A DNA stretch of 30,347 nucleotides, taken from positions 1 through 30,347 of the forward strand of contig CALAEX010000011.1 in NCBI GenBank assembly GCA_937891165.1. The letters are read 5' to 3'. Within the stretch, counting starts at the first letter, position 1. Every line of letters starts with the position of its first letter. This DNA is from an uncultured Lachnospiraceae bacterium. Its GTDB lineage: Bacteria > Bacillota > Clostridia > Lachnospirales > Lachnospiraceae. This document shows positions 15,945 through 23,311 of the stretch, one piece after another. The notes below the pieces were generated by a model, which saw only the letters and a program-made list of their open reading frames with translations, was not told the origin of the DNA and made no database searches. Both the position numbers and the translations under genes were made by a program.

Positions 15945-17843
15945 ATGAGACTATGGAGTAAATTATTAGACATATCAGGATATGTATTATTTTTAAAAAG
16001 AAAATTTTTAAGAATTTGTCCTTATGGAGAAAAAGAACTGAATGTATTACTTCGCCAAACAATAAGCAAAATAAGTATTTGTTGCGTGCTTGTTCTTATG
16101 ATTCTTTTTCTATGGAATGGTTTTTTTGATATATGGATTAGTTTATATTTCTTTGAAGGAATCTTGTTTGCTTTATATTTAGTGGCGATGGAAGTTCCAA
16201 ATTATGTGATGCAAGAAAAGGAAAATCAGTTATATCAGGACTTATTGATTTATTTTTCTAGAGTAAAACATCAATATTTGTCATGTCATCATATTCCAAA
16301 TGCGGTTTATAAAGCTGCAGAAAATATGAGTTATGAAGTACAACAACATGCAAAAAAGATATATCAGATTTTAATGGAAAGTAATCGAAAAGAAAAAGTT
16401 AGAGAATATGTATTGTTTTTTAGTGGTAATCGTTATTTAAAATTGTTTCTTGTACAAGCGTATGAGGCATCGGAAAAAGGAGATTTGCTTTTAACGCAAG
16501 AGGAATCTTTGTTTTCTGATAATGTAGAATATCTTCGTTTAGAATTGATGGAAGAACTGTATCGTAGAAAGAAAAGGGCTTATGAATTTGCAGGTTATAT
16601 TTTTGTGGCAGTAACTCCTTTTTTTATGATGCCTGTATTGAAACAATGGGGATTGGATTTTGCTCCAGAATTAGAGTTTTTTTATGCAGGAACTGGAAAA
16701 TTGATAGAATTGATTACTTTTTTTTCTTCTATTATTATTTATGGATTTATCAATAGAGCAAAAGAAATTACGTTGTTTTTAGATACACCAAAATTAGAAG
16801 GAAATGAACAAAGTAGTTTTTATGAAATTAGTTTTTTTCAAAAGTGGATAAAAATTTTAGAACAACATAATGGAACATTTAGTACAAGAATACGAGCACT
16901 TTTGTTGCAATCAGGAATCAGAACTTCTTATGGTTGTTTTATCTTTCGTATGATAGGGATTGCAGGAGTTACATTTGTGTTATTGTTTAGTTTTATCATA
17001 GGGATTCATGGAAAGGAAAAACAATCTATTTTAAATACAGTCAGTACAATAGATACTATAATGCCAGTAGCAAATGAAGAAAAGAAACAGCTTGTGAAAG
17101 AACAAATTCTTATGTTAACAAGACAATATAAGGATAAAGAAAATATTACAGAAGAAGAAGTGAAAGCAACACTTCGAGAGAATATTTCTTTATCTAATCA
17201 GTCTATGGAGCAACAGCTTATAATAACTGTAATAGAAAAGGTAATACAATACCAAGGAGTAAAGATAGCAATTTGGGAATGGTTGTTTTGTTTGATAGGG
17301 AGTATAGTAGCAGGCTTGCTTCCATTTATTAGAATATGGTATCAGGTACGAACAGCACTCGCAGGAGCAGTATATGAAATTCGACAGTTTCAATCGGTTA
17401 TTATTATGGAACGAAGATTACATGGAATTACGATGATTGGAATATTAGAAGATATGGAAACTTTTTCTCAAGTATTTAAAAATGTATTGCGAAAATGTAT
17501 TAACTCTTATCCAACAGGTCCTAATAAAGCGTTACAGCAAATGAAGGAGGAAGGAACAAAGATACATTCTAGTTTTGAAGAATTAGCAGATGGCTTTTTG
17601 TCTGTAGATGAAGTAGGAATTGCGAAAGCATTTGCAGAAGTAGAGCATAATCGAGTTCTTTTAGAAAAAATGTCTCAGTTGGAAGCAGAAATAAATTTAG
17701 AAAAGAAAAAAGATAGTACAGAACTTTTGTCTAAAATTCCAATGTTTTTGACGGTAGGTGTTTATTTTATTATACCATTTTTCTTATTCTCTATGTATGG
17801 TGTATTTGAAGTATTTAAGCTTTTAGAAGAATTACAAATGTAA
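15945..17843 (+). CDS. Inner-membrane platform protein, TadB-TadC-like fusion
   Basis: A 632-residue integral membrane protein that looks like two T2SSF (GspF-type) platform units in one chain. Likely membrane helices are at about 44-62, 64-82, 215-232, 254-269, 333-354, 443-463 and 600-620. The cytoplasmic helical bundles would be about 90-212 and 470-598; the second contains SFEELADGFLSVDEVGIAKAF, as in TadC-like proteins. An outer segment of about 85 charged residues lies between helices at 354 and 443. Most Tad systems encode TadB and TadC separately at about 300 residues each, so this length suggests fusion. AGGAG lies seven bases before the ATG. It follows the CpaF gene by 28 bases; platform plus motor is the core of the machine. 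Confidence 0.7.
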   Translation: MRLWSKLLDISGYVLFLKRKFLRICPYGEKELNVLLRQTISKISICCVLVLMILFLWNGFFDIWISLYFFEGILFALYLVAMEVPNYVMQEKENQLYQDLLIYFSRVKHQYLSCHHIPNAVYKAAENMSYEVQQHAKKIYQILMESNRKEKVREYVLFFSGNRYLKLFLVQAYEASEKGDLLLTQEESLFSDNVEYLRLELMEELYRRKKRAYEFAGYIFVAVTPFFMMPVLKQWGLDFAPELEFFYAGTGKLIELITFFSSIIIYGFINRAKEITLFLDTPKLEGNEQSSFYEISFFQKWIKILEQHNGTFSTRIRALLLQSGIRTSYGCFIFRMIGIAGVTFVLLFSFIIGIHGKEKQSILNTVSTIDTIMPVANEEKKQLVKEQILMLTRQYKDKENITEEEVKATLRENISLSNQSMEQQLIITVIEKVIQYQGVKIAIWEWLFCLIGSIVAGLLPFIRIWYQVRTALAGAVYEIRQFQSVIIMERRLHGITMIGILEDMETFSQVFKNVLRKCINSYPTGPNKALQQMKEEGTKIHSSFEELADGFLSVDEVGIAKAFAEVEHNRVLLEKMSQLEAEINLEKKKDSTELLSKIPMFLTVGVYFIIPFFLFSMYGVFEVFKLLEELQM

Positions 17844-17877
17844 AAAATGTTTGATACAAAGAAATGGAGAAAAAGAT

Positions 17878-18291
17878 ATGCGTATTAGTAAAGAATTTTT
17901 GATGGAAGCAGTTAGTTTATCTTTGTTAGTAGCACTAATTTTAATTAGTGTTCAAATGTTTCAGAGGGCGAATAAAATTACAACACTATTAGAAGAAGGA
18001 CAGGAAAAAAAGATTACTCAACTACAAGAGTATGAAATTGTACGATATGATGGATTTTGTATCGATGGAATGACGGCTATAGGGTATATTAAAACAATGG
18101 TTGGAACGTATCAAATTCCAGTGATTGTTACAACAAAGGAAAATAGTTTTATTGTAAAAGAGAAAGAAAACTATACAAGTTTGAGAGACCCGAATTCAGA
18201 TACTTATATTCCACCACTGTCATTATATTTGTGTGAAGTGGTTCGGGATGAAAATGAAAGTATAAAAGAAATAAAAATTACAATAGAGTAA
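17878..18291 (+). CDS. Small single-pass membrane protein (137 aa), possible pseudopilin
   Basis: I do not recognise a family. From the ATG at 17878 it has a short positive N-terminus (MRISKEFLME), one hydrophobic helix (about 11-28, AVSLSLLVALILISVQMF) and about 105 outer residues rich in beta-formers with one cysteine pair spaced far apart. A charged start, a glutamate just ahead of the helix and a short C-terminal domain give a pseudopilin-like outline, but no glycine precedes the helix, so cleavage by a prepilin peptidase is doubtful. GGAG lies eight bases before the ATG. The frame is open from a TTG at 17851, which I do not favour. It is the first of a run of six single-pass proteins. 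Confidence 0.6.
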   Translation: MRISKEFLMEAVSLSLLVALILISVQMFQRANKITTLLEEGQEKKITQLQEYEIVRYDGFCIDGMTAIGYIKTMVGTYQIPVIVTTKENSFIVKEKENYTSLRDPNSDTYIPPLSLYLCEVVRDENESIKEIKITIE

Positions 18292-18305
18292 GGAGAAAAT
18301 TAAAA

Positions 18306-18758
18306 ATGGGAGCTTCAAAAAGTTTTATTAAAAATGCAGTAGGAATTTTGCTTGTGGTGGCAGTTTGTTTTGTGGCAGTTACAATTTATAAAAAGGGAAA
18401 TGATAGTATTAATAATTCTCTTAGCGATTATGATGAATTAATAGCTCAGTTTGATAATGCACAATTAAAAAGTTATGAAGATTCTACAGTGTTAGGAAAT
18501 CATATTATAGAGTTATTAAAAACATTGCAAGAAGGAGACGGAATAACAATTGAAGTGTGGAATGGTTATAACATAAAAGAAGAGGAAGCACAAAGTTATA
18601 GCTATAGTGAGATTCATAAAAAAGATTCTACCATATTGTCTGATATTATAGATAAGACAAAGAAAGAGTGTTATATCAATCCAAGTGCTTCATTTACTTC
18701 TTCGGTTGTTTATGATGATAATCATGAAATATCTTCTATTATTTTTAAGCAAGAATAA
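18306..18758 (+). CDS. Small single-pass membrane protein (150 aa)
   Basis: The product has a short N-terminus (MGASKSFIKNA), one membrane helix (about 10-27, VGILLVVAVCFVAVTIY), then KKG and an outer domain of about 120 residues with many Ser, Asp and Tyr. It contains IIELLKTLQEGDGITIEVWNG, a helix-strand start as in pilin-like folds, but no prepilin cleavage motif. I cannot name a family. AAGGAG precedes the ATG by ten bases. The stop codon overlaps the next start by one base (TAATG at 18756-18760). Confidence 0.6.
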   Translation: MGASKSFIKNAVGILLVVAVCFVAVTIYKKGNDSINNSLSDYDELIAQFDNAQLKSYEDSTVLGNHIIELLKTLQEGDGITIEVWNGYNIKEEEAQSYSYSEIHKKDSTILSDIIDKTKKECYINPSASFTSSVVYDDNHEISSIIFKQE

Positions 18759-18961
18759 TGAAAATAGTTAAAAAATATCTTTTGTTTTCTGTAATCTTAT
18801 TTTTTTATCTCATGGCGTTATCTTTAGTACTCCAACAGTTCTCCTTATATCAACGAGCTTATTATAGCTTAAGCATTTTAATTTCCAATCCTTCGATATC
18901 TGTAGTAAGAGAAACTGTACAAATGGAAGAGGAAAATGTAATAGAGGAAAAAAAGGAGTGA
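18758..18961 (+). CDS. Very small single-pass membrane protein (67 aa)
   Basis: A 67-residue product consisting of a basic start (MKIVKKY), one membrane helix (about 8-26), a short aromatic segment and a glutamate-rich tail. It starts on the last base of the preceding stop codon and ends five bases before the next start, so it is held in the operon by tight packing at both ends. In size it resembles Flp pilins, but the glycine-glutamate-tyrosine processing motif is absent. Unrecognised; it may be a minor assembly subunit. Confidence 0.5.
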   Translation: MKIVKKYLLFSVILFFYLMALSLVLQQFSLYQRAYYSLSILISNPSISVVRETVQMEEENVIEEKKE

Positions 18962-18965
18962 TAAA

Positions 18966-19406
18966 ATGCACGTATTGCAAAGGAGTATCAGTATTTTATT
19001 GGCTGCATTTTTTTTCATATTTGCTATTACTTTTGTAGTGGAAGAAAAGGAAAATTATGGATATGAACAGTGGGAAGAAATTCAAGTAAATCGATTTTTA
19101 CAACAAATTCGTAAAGAGGGAAAATGTACTTATGAGCAATATCAATTATTTTATGGAGCATTAAATGAATTTGGGAAAAATATAGAAGTTATATTAAAAG
19201 AATATCAACGTGAAACGAATGCTGAAGGAATAGTATATTGGTATTTAGTTTCTTGGGAAGAAATTCAAGATTTTTTTATACAAGAGGAACAGTACACGTT
19301 TCAAAAGAATAGTGCCATAGAACTTTGTGTGACAGCGAAAAAAGGAGATAGTGTAGAACAAAATAAGTATTATGTTATTTCTAAAGGGAAAGAAAGAGGA
19401 CACTAG
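18966..19406 (+). CDS. TadE-like single-pass membrane protein (146 aa)
   Basis: N-terminal membrane helix (about 8-25, SILLAAFFFIFAITFVVE) then an outer domain with VNRFLQQIRKEGKCTYEQYQLF and GKNIEVILKEYQ. This helix followed by a Phe-Leu-x-x-(I/V)-(R/K)-x-x-G-x-(I/C)-(T/S) pattern is what I associate with TadE-like small proteins of clostridial Tad-like clusters; the same pattern recurs in the next gene (VEEFLENSSTEGEVSVEEIEV). Those proteins are thought to be minor pilus or assembly components. AAGGAG lies seven bases before the ATG. The family call is from pattern only. Confidence 0.55.
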   Translation: MHVLQRSISILLAAFFFIFAITFVVEEKENYGYEQWEEIQVNRFLQQIRKEGKCTYEQYQLFYGALNEFGKNIEVILKEYQRETNAEGIVYWYLVSWEEIQDFFIQEEQYTFQKNSAIELCVTAKKGDSVEQNKYYVISKGKERGH

Positions 19407-19408
19407 GG

Positions 19409-20698
19409 ATGATACGAATATGGGTAGAAGAATGGTTTGATACTTTATTGATGTTGTTTCTTATAGTTGGTTCACTTATATTTTCTTTTTATTATTGGAA
19501 AGGACAATATCAGGTACGTTATACAAAAATTGTGGTAGAAGAATTTTTGGAAAATTCTTCTACAGAAGGAGAGGTTTCTGTAGAAGAAATAGAAGTATTG
19601 TTACAACAAATACATAAAATAGATAGTGAATATAGTTTAGAGCTTATTTACAATGGAATCAAGTTAGAACCTTGTTATGCAATACTTTCTAAAGAAAGGT
19701 TGGATGACTATTATTTGAAACGAAATGTTCGCAGAGAAATTGTATTGGAAGAACAAACAATTTCTATACCAGAGGAAGTAAATTTCTTTCATTTGCAAGA
19801 AGAAACCAATGCTTCTATTTTGGCAGCAGGAAAGGAACAGTATCTTCCATTACCAGAAGACGAAGCTATATTTTCAGTAGTACCAGTTCGACCAGAACAA
19901 AGAGTATATGAAGGAGAAGCATTAATTACTTTATGTTTAGTAACTTCCGCAGATGGGAATTATTATGTAGAAGCAGAACCTGTAATAGCAACAAGTTCTG
20001 GTATAGTTTCTATGAAATTACAGATAAATGGGCAACAGAAATATGTAGAAGTAAACGTAATATGCTATCCAAGAGAACTTTCTTGTGTAGAAGGACATAA
20101 GTTTAGTAATACAAAAGAAAGAATCGAAGAATTTGAAATGACAGGAATGCAGTCTGTTTGTCCCATTTGTCAAGAATTACCCAAGGAAATAGAATGTAGT
20201 CAAGATACAATGTTATTAAAAACAGGAGAACATCTTGAGAGTACTTCTATTTTTCTTGAAGTAACTTATTTAGATGGACATATAGAAAAAATTTTACCAT
20301 CTATGAAAGAATGGAAAGATAATTATGATGAAAACTTTTGTGGTGTTCAAACGGTAACAGTACAGTATGGGAATTTGCAAGATACAGTAGTAGTAGTTTC
20401 AGAAGGAAAAGATTGTAGTCAATGTGGAAATGTATGTACAGGAAAAACATATCAAGATTATATAGAGTTTCCTTATTGTACAGAGTGTATGTCAAAAAGC
20501 ATTTTGTTTACAGGAGAAGTATATGAAGAAGAATTACGGATGAATTTAAAAGAACTAATTGCTTTTTTAGAGGAGGAACTAATTCTTTTTATGGAAGCAG
20601 GCGACAGGCTTACAGTAAGTGTAAAAAAAGGGAATAACTATATATCCATAATGGAAAAGATAGTAGTTAAGAATAGAAAGGTGTCAGAATTAGAATGA
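19409..20698 (+). CDS. TadE-like membrane protein with cysteine-pair and Ig-like domains
   Basis: A 429-residue protein with one N-terminal membrane helix (about 13-30), a TadE-like stretch (about 40-100), and a larger outer part. It has C226-x3-H230 with C251-x2-C254 (ELSCVEGHKF ... CPIC), then an Ig-like segment (about 268-332, VTYLDGHIEKI ... TVTVQYGNLQDTVVV, resembling Big_3-type domains), then C336-x2-C339, C343 and C357-x2-C360 (CSQCGNVC, YCTEC). Two zinc-ribbon-like cysteine sets thus flank one Ig-like domain. The last 60 residues are helical. It starts two bases after the previous stop and overlaps the next gene by four bases (ATGA). If exported by its N-terminal helix, the cysteines lie outside the cell, where metal binding is unusual. 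Confidence 0.6.
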   Translation: MIRIWVEEWFDTLLMLFLIVGSLIFSFYYWKGQYQVRYTKIVVEEFLENSSTEGEVSVEEIEVLLQQIHKIDSEYSLELIYNGIKLEPCYAILSKERLDDYYLKRNVRREIVLEEQTISIPEEVNFFHLQEETNASILAAGKEQYLPLPEDEAIFSVVPVRPEQRVYEGEALITLCLVTSADGNYYVEAEPVIATSSGIVSMKLQINGQQKYVEVNVICYPRELSCVEGHKFSNTKERIEEFEMTGMQSVCPICQELPKEIECSQDTMLLKTGEHLESTSIFLEVTYLDGHIEKILPSMKEWKDNYDENFCGVQTVTVQYGNLQDTVVVVSEGKDCSQCGNVCTGKTYQDYIEFPYCTECMSKSILFTGEVYEEELRMNLKELIAFLEEELILFMEAGDRLTVSVKKGNNYISIMEKIVVKNRKVSELE

Positions 20699-21546
20699 AA
20701 CAAGGACATTTTGTAGTATTGTATTTTATCATTTATTGTAGTTGTTTTATTCTGCTTTTTAAGGAACAAGTAAATTATGACAGAGTGATAGAAGAGAAAA
20801 AACGAGTGGAAACCAGCTTAAAAATGGCAGTAGAAGAAACCGCATGGAGATTAACTTCTGTGATAAAAGAGCCTATTCAAAGGAAAAAAGATATAATAGA
20901 AAAGGAGTTTTTTGAGTATTTATATATTTCGTTAGGATTATTAGAAGATATAGAAGAACAGAAGAAACTAAATATGTATTTACCAATGTTATTGCTGATA
21001 GAAGAAGAAGGAGCTGTTTTTTACTATATGCAACAAATAGAAGAAAATGGAATTAAAAGATTAGAATATAAGTGGTCAGAATATATTCCATTTATGTTCC
21101 CAGAAGAGAGTACAGATAGTAAAAAGAAATCAATTATTGCAGATATTGTAGAACCTTATGCTTCTGATATTATTTCAAACCACAATTATATTGCGATGCA
21201 ATATGGGATAAATTATTCTTTTTATGTACCAAAGTTTTTGCAGAATACTTCAGAAAAGTTGAATTTTCCAATGTTATTTGTTGTGTTCCAAGGATGGCCT
21301 TTAACTGCTTCTAGTGAGGTTTTATATGAAAATTGTATTGATGCTGCAGGATATATTCAAGAAGTAGAAAAATATGTAGTAGAAATAGCAAAAGATATTT
21401 CACAGCCATATACTTATTATCATAAGGAGGGTTGTAGTTATACGGGAAGTCAAGGAGGAAGGATATTAGATAGGAAATTATCAAAAGAACAAGCAATTTA
21501 TATGTATGGTGCATATGCTTGTAAATATTGTATTGAAACAAGATGA
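20695..21546 (+). CDS. Single-pass membrane protein with C-terminal HxxxC...CxxC motif
   Basis: The last gene of the operon, 283 residues. A membrane helix at about 6-22 is followed by a coiled, charged stretch (24-70) and an outer alpha/beta part. The last 45 residues read YYHKEGCSY, then a spacer, then AIYMYGAYACKYC. This H-x3-C ... G-Y-x-(P/A)-C-x2-C arrangement resembles the small metal-binding motif seen at the ends of some extracellular nucleases and Ada-type proteins (HxxxC ... GYxPCxxC), although no nuclease domain is present. The start overlaps the preceding stop (ATGA). Without a known family I cannot give a function; context suggests an outer component of the Tad-like machine. Confidence 0.6.
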   Translation: MKQGHFVVLYFIIYCSCFILLFKEQVNYDRVIEEKKRVETSLKMAVEETAWRLTSVIKEPIQRKKDIIEKEFFEYLYISLGLLEDIEEQKKLNMYLPMLLLIEEEGAVFYYMQQIEENGIKRLEYKWSEYIPFMFPEESTDSKKKSIIADIVEPYASDIISNHNYIAMQYGINYSFYVPKFLQNTSEKLNFPMLFVVFQGWPLTASSEVLYENCIDAAGYIQEVEKYVVEIAKDISQPYTYYHKEGCSYTGSQGGRILDRKLSKEQAIYMYGAYACKYCIETR

Positions 21547-21601
21547 AATTGGATTATGCACATTGACAATTAAAAAAATAGATGAAAATAAAAGAATGTA
21601 C

Positions 21602-21630
21602 TTGCGTTTTTAAAGAAAATTTGTTATAAT
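21602..21630 (+). promoter_or_regulatory. Promoter ahead of the surface-protein genes
   Basis: -35 TTGCGT (21602-21607), 17-base spacer, perfect -10 TATAAT (21625-21630). It lies in the 173-base gap after the last Tad-like gene. No terminator is visible between 21547 and 21601, so readthrough from the operon is possible as well. Confidence 0.6.
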
Positions 21631-21719
21631 ATGTAAACAAAAAGAAAAATATAGGAAAATAACGATACAAAAATTGCATGGGGAAATAAAAAAGGAGGAA
21701 CAATACAGGGGAATAATTA

Positions 21720-23216
21720 ATGAGGATGAATAGAAAAAATATTGTTATAGTAATTGCTAGTGTGATTATTATAATAATACTACTAAAAGGTGTTTTTCGT
21801 AATGCTTCATTTATGACTACAGAAAAATTTCTGACAGTAACACCTTTTATAGATACAGATATACCAAAGCCAACACAGATGAAAGAGCCAGAGTTAACAG
21901 TAACGAATACACCAAGGCCAACACAAATAAAAGAACCAGAGTTAACAGTAACGAATACACCAAAGCCAACACAAATAAAAGAGCCAGAGTTAACAGTAAC
22001 GAGTACACCAAAGCCAACACAGATGAAAGAGCCAGAGTTAACAGTAACGAGTACACCAAAGCCAACACAGATGAAAGAGCCAAAGTTAACAGTAACGAGT
22101 ACACCAAAGCCAACACAAATCCAAGAACTAAAGCCAACTATAACCAATACACCAACGCCTATGTTATTTGCTGAACCAGATTTGTTGGAGAGTTTAGATG
22201 GGAAACGTGTATTGTTTTCCACGGATGATGAGAAAACATTTAGTTTTAATGTAAGGGATTACGAAGTGTATCAGACAGGACTAGTTGGGAATTACTATAT
22301 AGAATATGGCTCTATGGATAATGAAGTAGTTACTGTTTCTGTAGAAGAAAATGTAAATTATATTTATACAAACTTTCCACATCTAGGGGATAATAATTGG
22401 TGTTATTTTAATACCGTAGGATATCGTCTTATAGTAAGACCACTAAAAGAAGGAACAACACAAGTGTATTTTCGTTTCTATCAGGATGAGAATCATACAA
22501 AACTTTATGATGAATTCAGTTTTATAGTAGAAGTAGAATTTATTAATGAAAATGATTTTATGGCTGGAGAATATAATCCAATTTCATCAGGATATCCATA
22601 TAAGGAACATGAATGGAAGTATGGAGATGATATTGTAGTAAGTGTATGGGCTAATAAACACAGAAATCGGGCAGTATTAGTGGTTAAGGGTACAGGAGAA
22701 ATGTGGAATTCTGATATGGCAAGGGAGAAGATTAATACATATTCTCCGTGGTCATATTCTGAACATTGTAATTATGTACAAAAAATTTATGAAATACATA
22801 TTGGCGAAGGGATTACTCATGTAGAAGATTTTTCTTCTATGGCGAAACTAGAAATAGTAGCATTTCCAACTACTTTGAAATCTATTGGAAAATTTGCTTT
22901 TAAAAATGCAAATTTTAAAGAGCTAATTTTTCCAGAAGGATTAGAAGTGATTGGAGAACGTGCATTTTTGTGGTGTTATCCATTAGAGAATATAGTATTT
23001 CCTTCTACATTAAAGTATATTGGAGTAAATGCATTTGGATTAGAAGCTGGTTCAGAAGAAAAAAGCAGAAATAAATTAAAAGAAATTATAATTCCAGAGA
23101 ATGTAGAATTTATTGGACGATATGCATTTGGCTATCGGTATCATACAAATATTGTGTTGCCAGAGGGACTAGATACTAGTAGTTTTGAAGAAGATTGGAA
23201 ATTAATTCCATGGTAA
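21720..23216 (+). CDS. Exported LRR_5 (BspA-like) surface protein with tandem-repeat stalk
   Basis: A 498-residue protein with an N-terminal signal anchor (about 7-24), a stalk of six 16-residue repeats of the form PKPTQMKEPELTVTNT (residues 49-144), a beta-rich, possibly Ig-like segment (about 155-280), and a C-terminal BspA-type leucine-rich repeat region (about 360-490) with LKSIGKFAFKNA, LEVIGERAFLWC, LKYIGVNAFG and VEFIGRYAFGYR. BspA-type LRRs mediate surface adhesion in other bacteria. No sortase motif or C-terminal helix, so the only anchor is at the N-terminus. The ATG has GGGGAA six bases upstream; a better AGGAGG lies 21 bases upstream with no start codon near it. An ATG two codons downstream is also possible. 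Confidence 0.75.
   Translation: MRMNRKNIVIVIASVIIIIILLKGVFRNASFMTTEKFLTVTPFIDTDIPKPTQMKEPELTVTNTPRPTQIKEPELTVTNTPKPTQIKEPELTVTSTPKPTQMKEPELTVTSTPKPTQMKEPKLTVTSTPKPTQIQELKPTITNTPTPMLFAEPDLLESLDGKRVLFSTDDEKTFSFNVRDYEVYQTGLVGNYYIEYGSMDNEVVTVSVEENVNYIYTNFPHLGDNNWCYFNTVGYRLIVRPLKEGTTQVYFRFYQDENHTKLYDEFSFIVEVEFINENDFMAGEYNPISSGYPYKEHEWKYGDDIVVSVWANKHRNRAVLVVKGTGEMWNSDMAREKINTYSPWSYSEHCNYVQKIYEIHIGEGITHVEDFSSMAKLEIVAFPTTLKSIGKFAFKNANFKELIFPEGLEVIGERAFLWCYPLENIVFPSTLKYIGVNAFGLEAGSEEKSRNKLKEIIIPENVEFIGRYAFGYRYHTNIVLPEGLDTSSFEEDWKLIPW
21864..22151 (+). repeat. Six tandem 48-bp repeats encoding a 16-residue stalk unit
   Basis: Units at 21864, 21912, 21960, 22008, 22056 and 22104, each starting CCAAAGCCAACACA or with one change. 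The first five are nearly identical at the DNA level; the sixth has drifted (IQELKPTITNT). In-frame, so copy number can change without breaking the gene. Confidence 0.9.
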
Positions 23217-23245
23217 AGAACAAGGATAAGAAAAAAGAGTAGTAC

Positions 23246-23295
23246 AAAAAGCGAAAAACGAAGTCTATTTCAGATTTTGTTTTTCGCTTTTTTGT
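23246..23295 (+). terminator. Hairpin terminator between the two surface-protein genes
   Basis: A 14-base-pair stem AAAAAGCGAAAAAC / GTTTTTCGCTTTTT (23246-23259 and 23279-23292) with a 19-base loop. Its 3' arm itself provides the T-run. It lies 30 bases after the LRR protein and ends just before the ribosome binding site of the giant gene, so it may limit, rather than fully stop, transcription into that gene; no separate strong promoter is seen in the gap. Confidence 0.65.
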
Positions 23296-23311
23296 CGGAA
23301 AGGAGAGTTAT

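Noticed and set aside
21554..22222. Long - strand frames opposite the 48-bp repeats (up to 222 codons)
   Set aside because: They arise from the low-complexity repeat read backwards (repeating Val/Leu-rich peptides); no ribosome binding site, and the + strand frame extends into a recognisable LRR domain.
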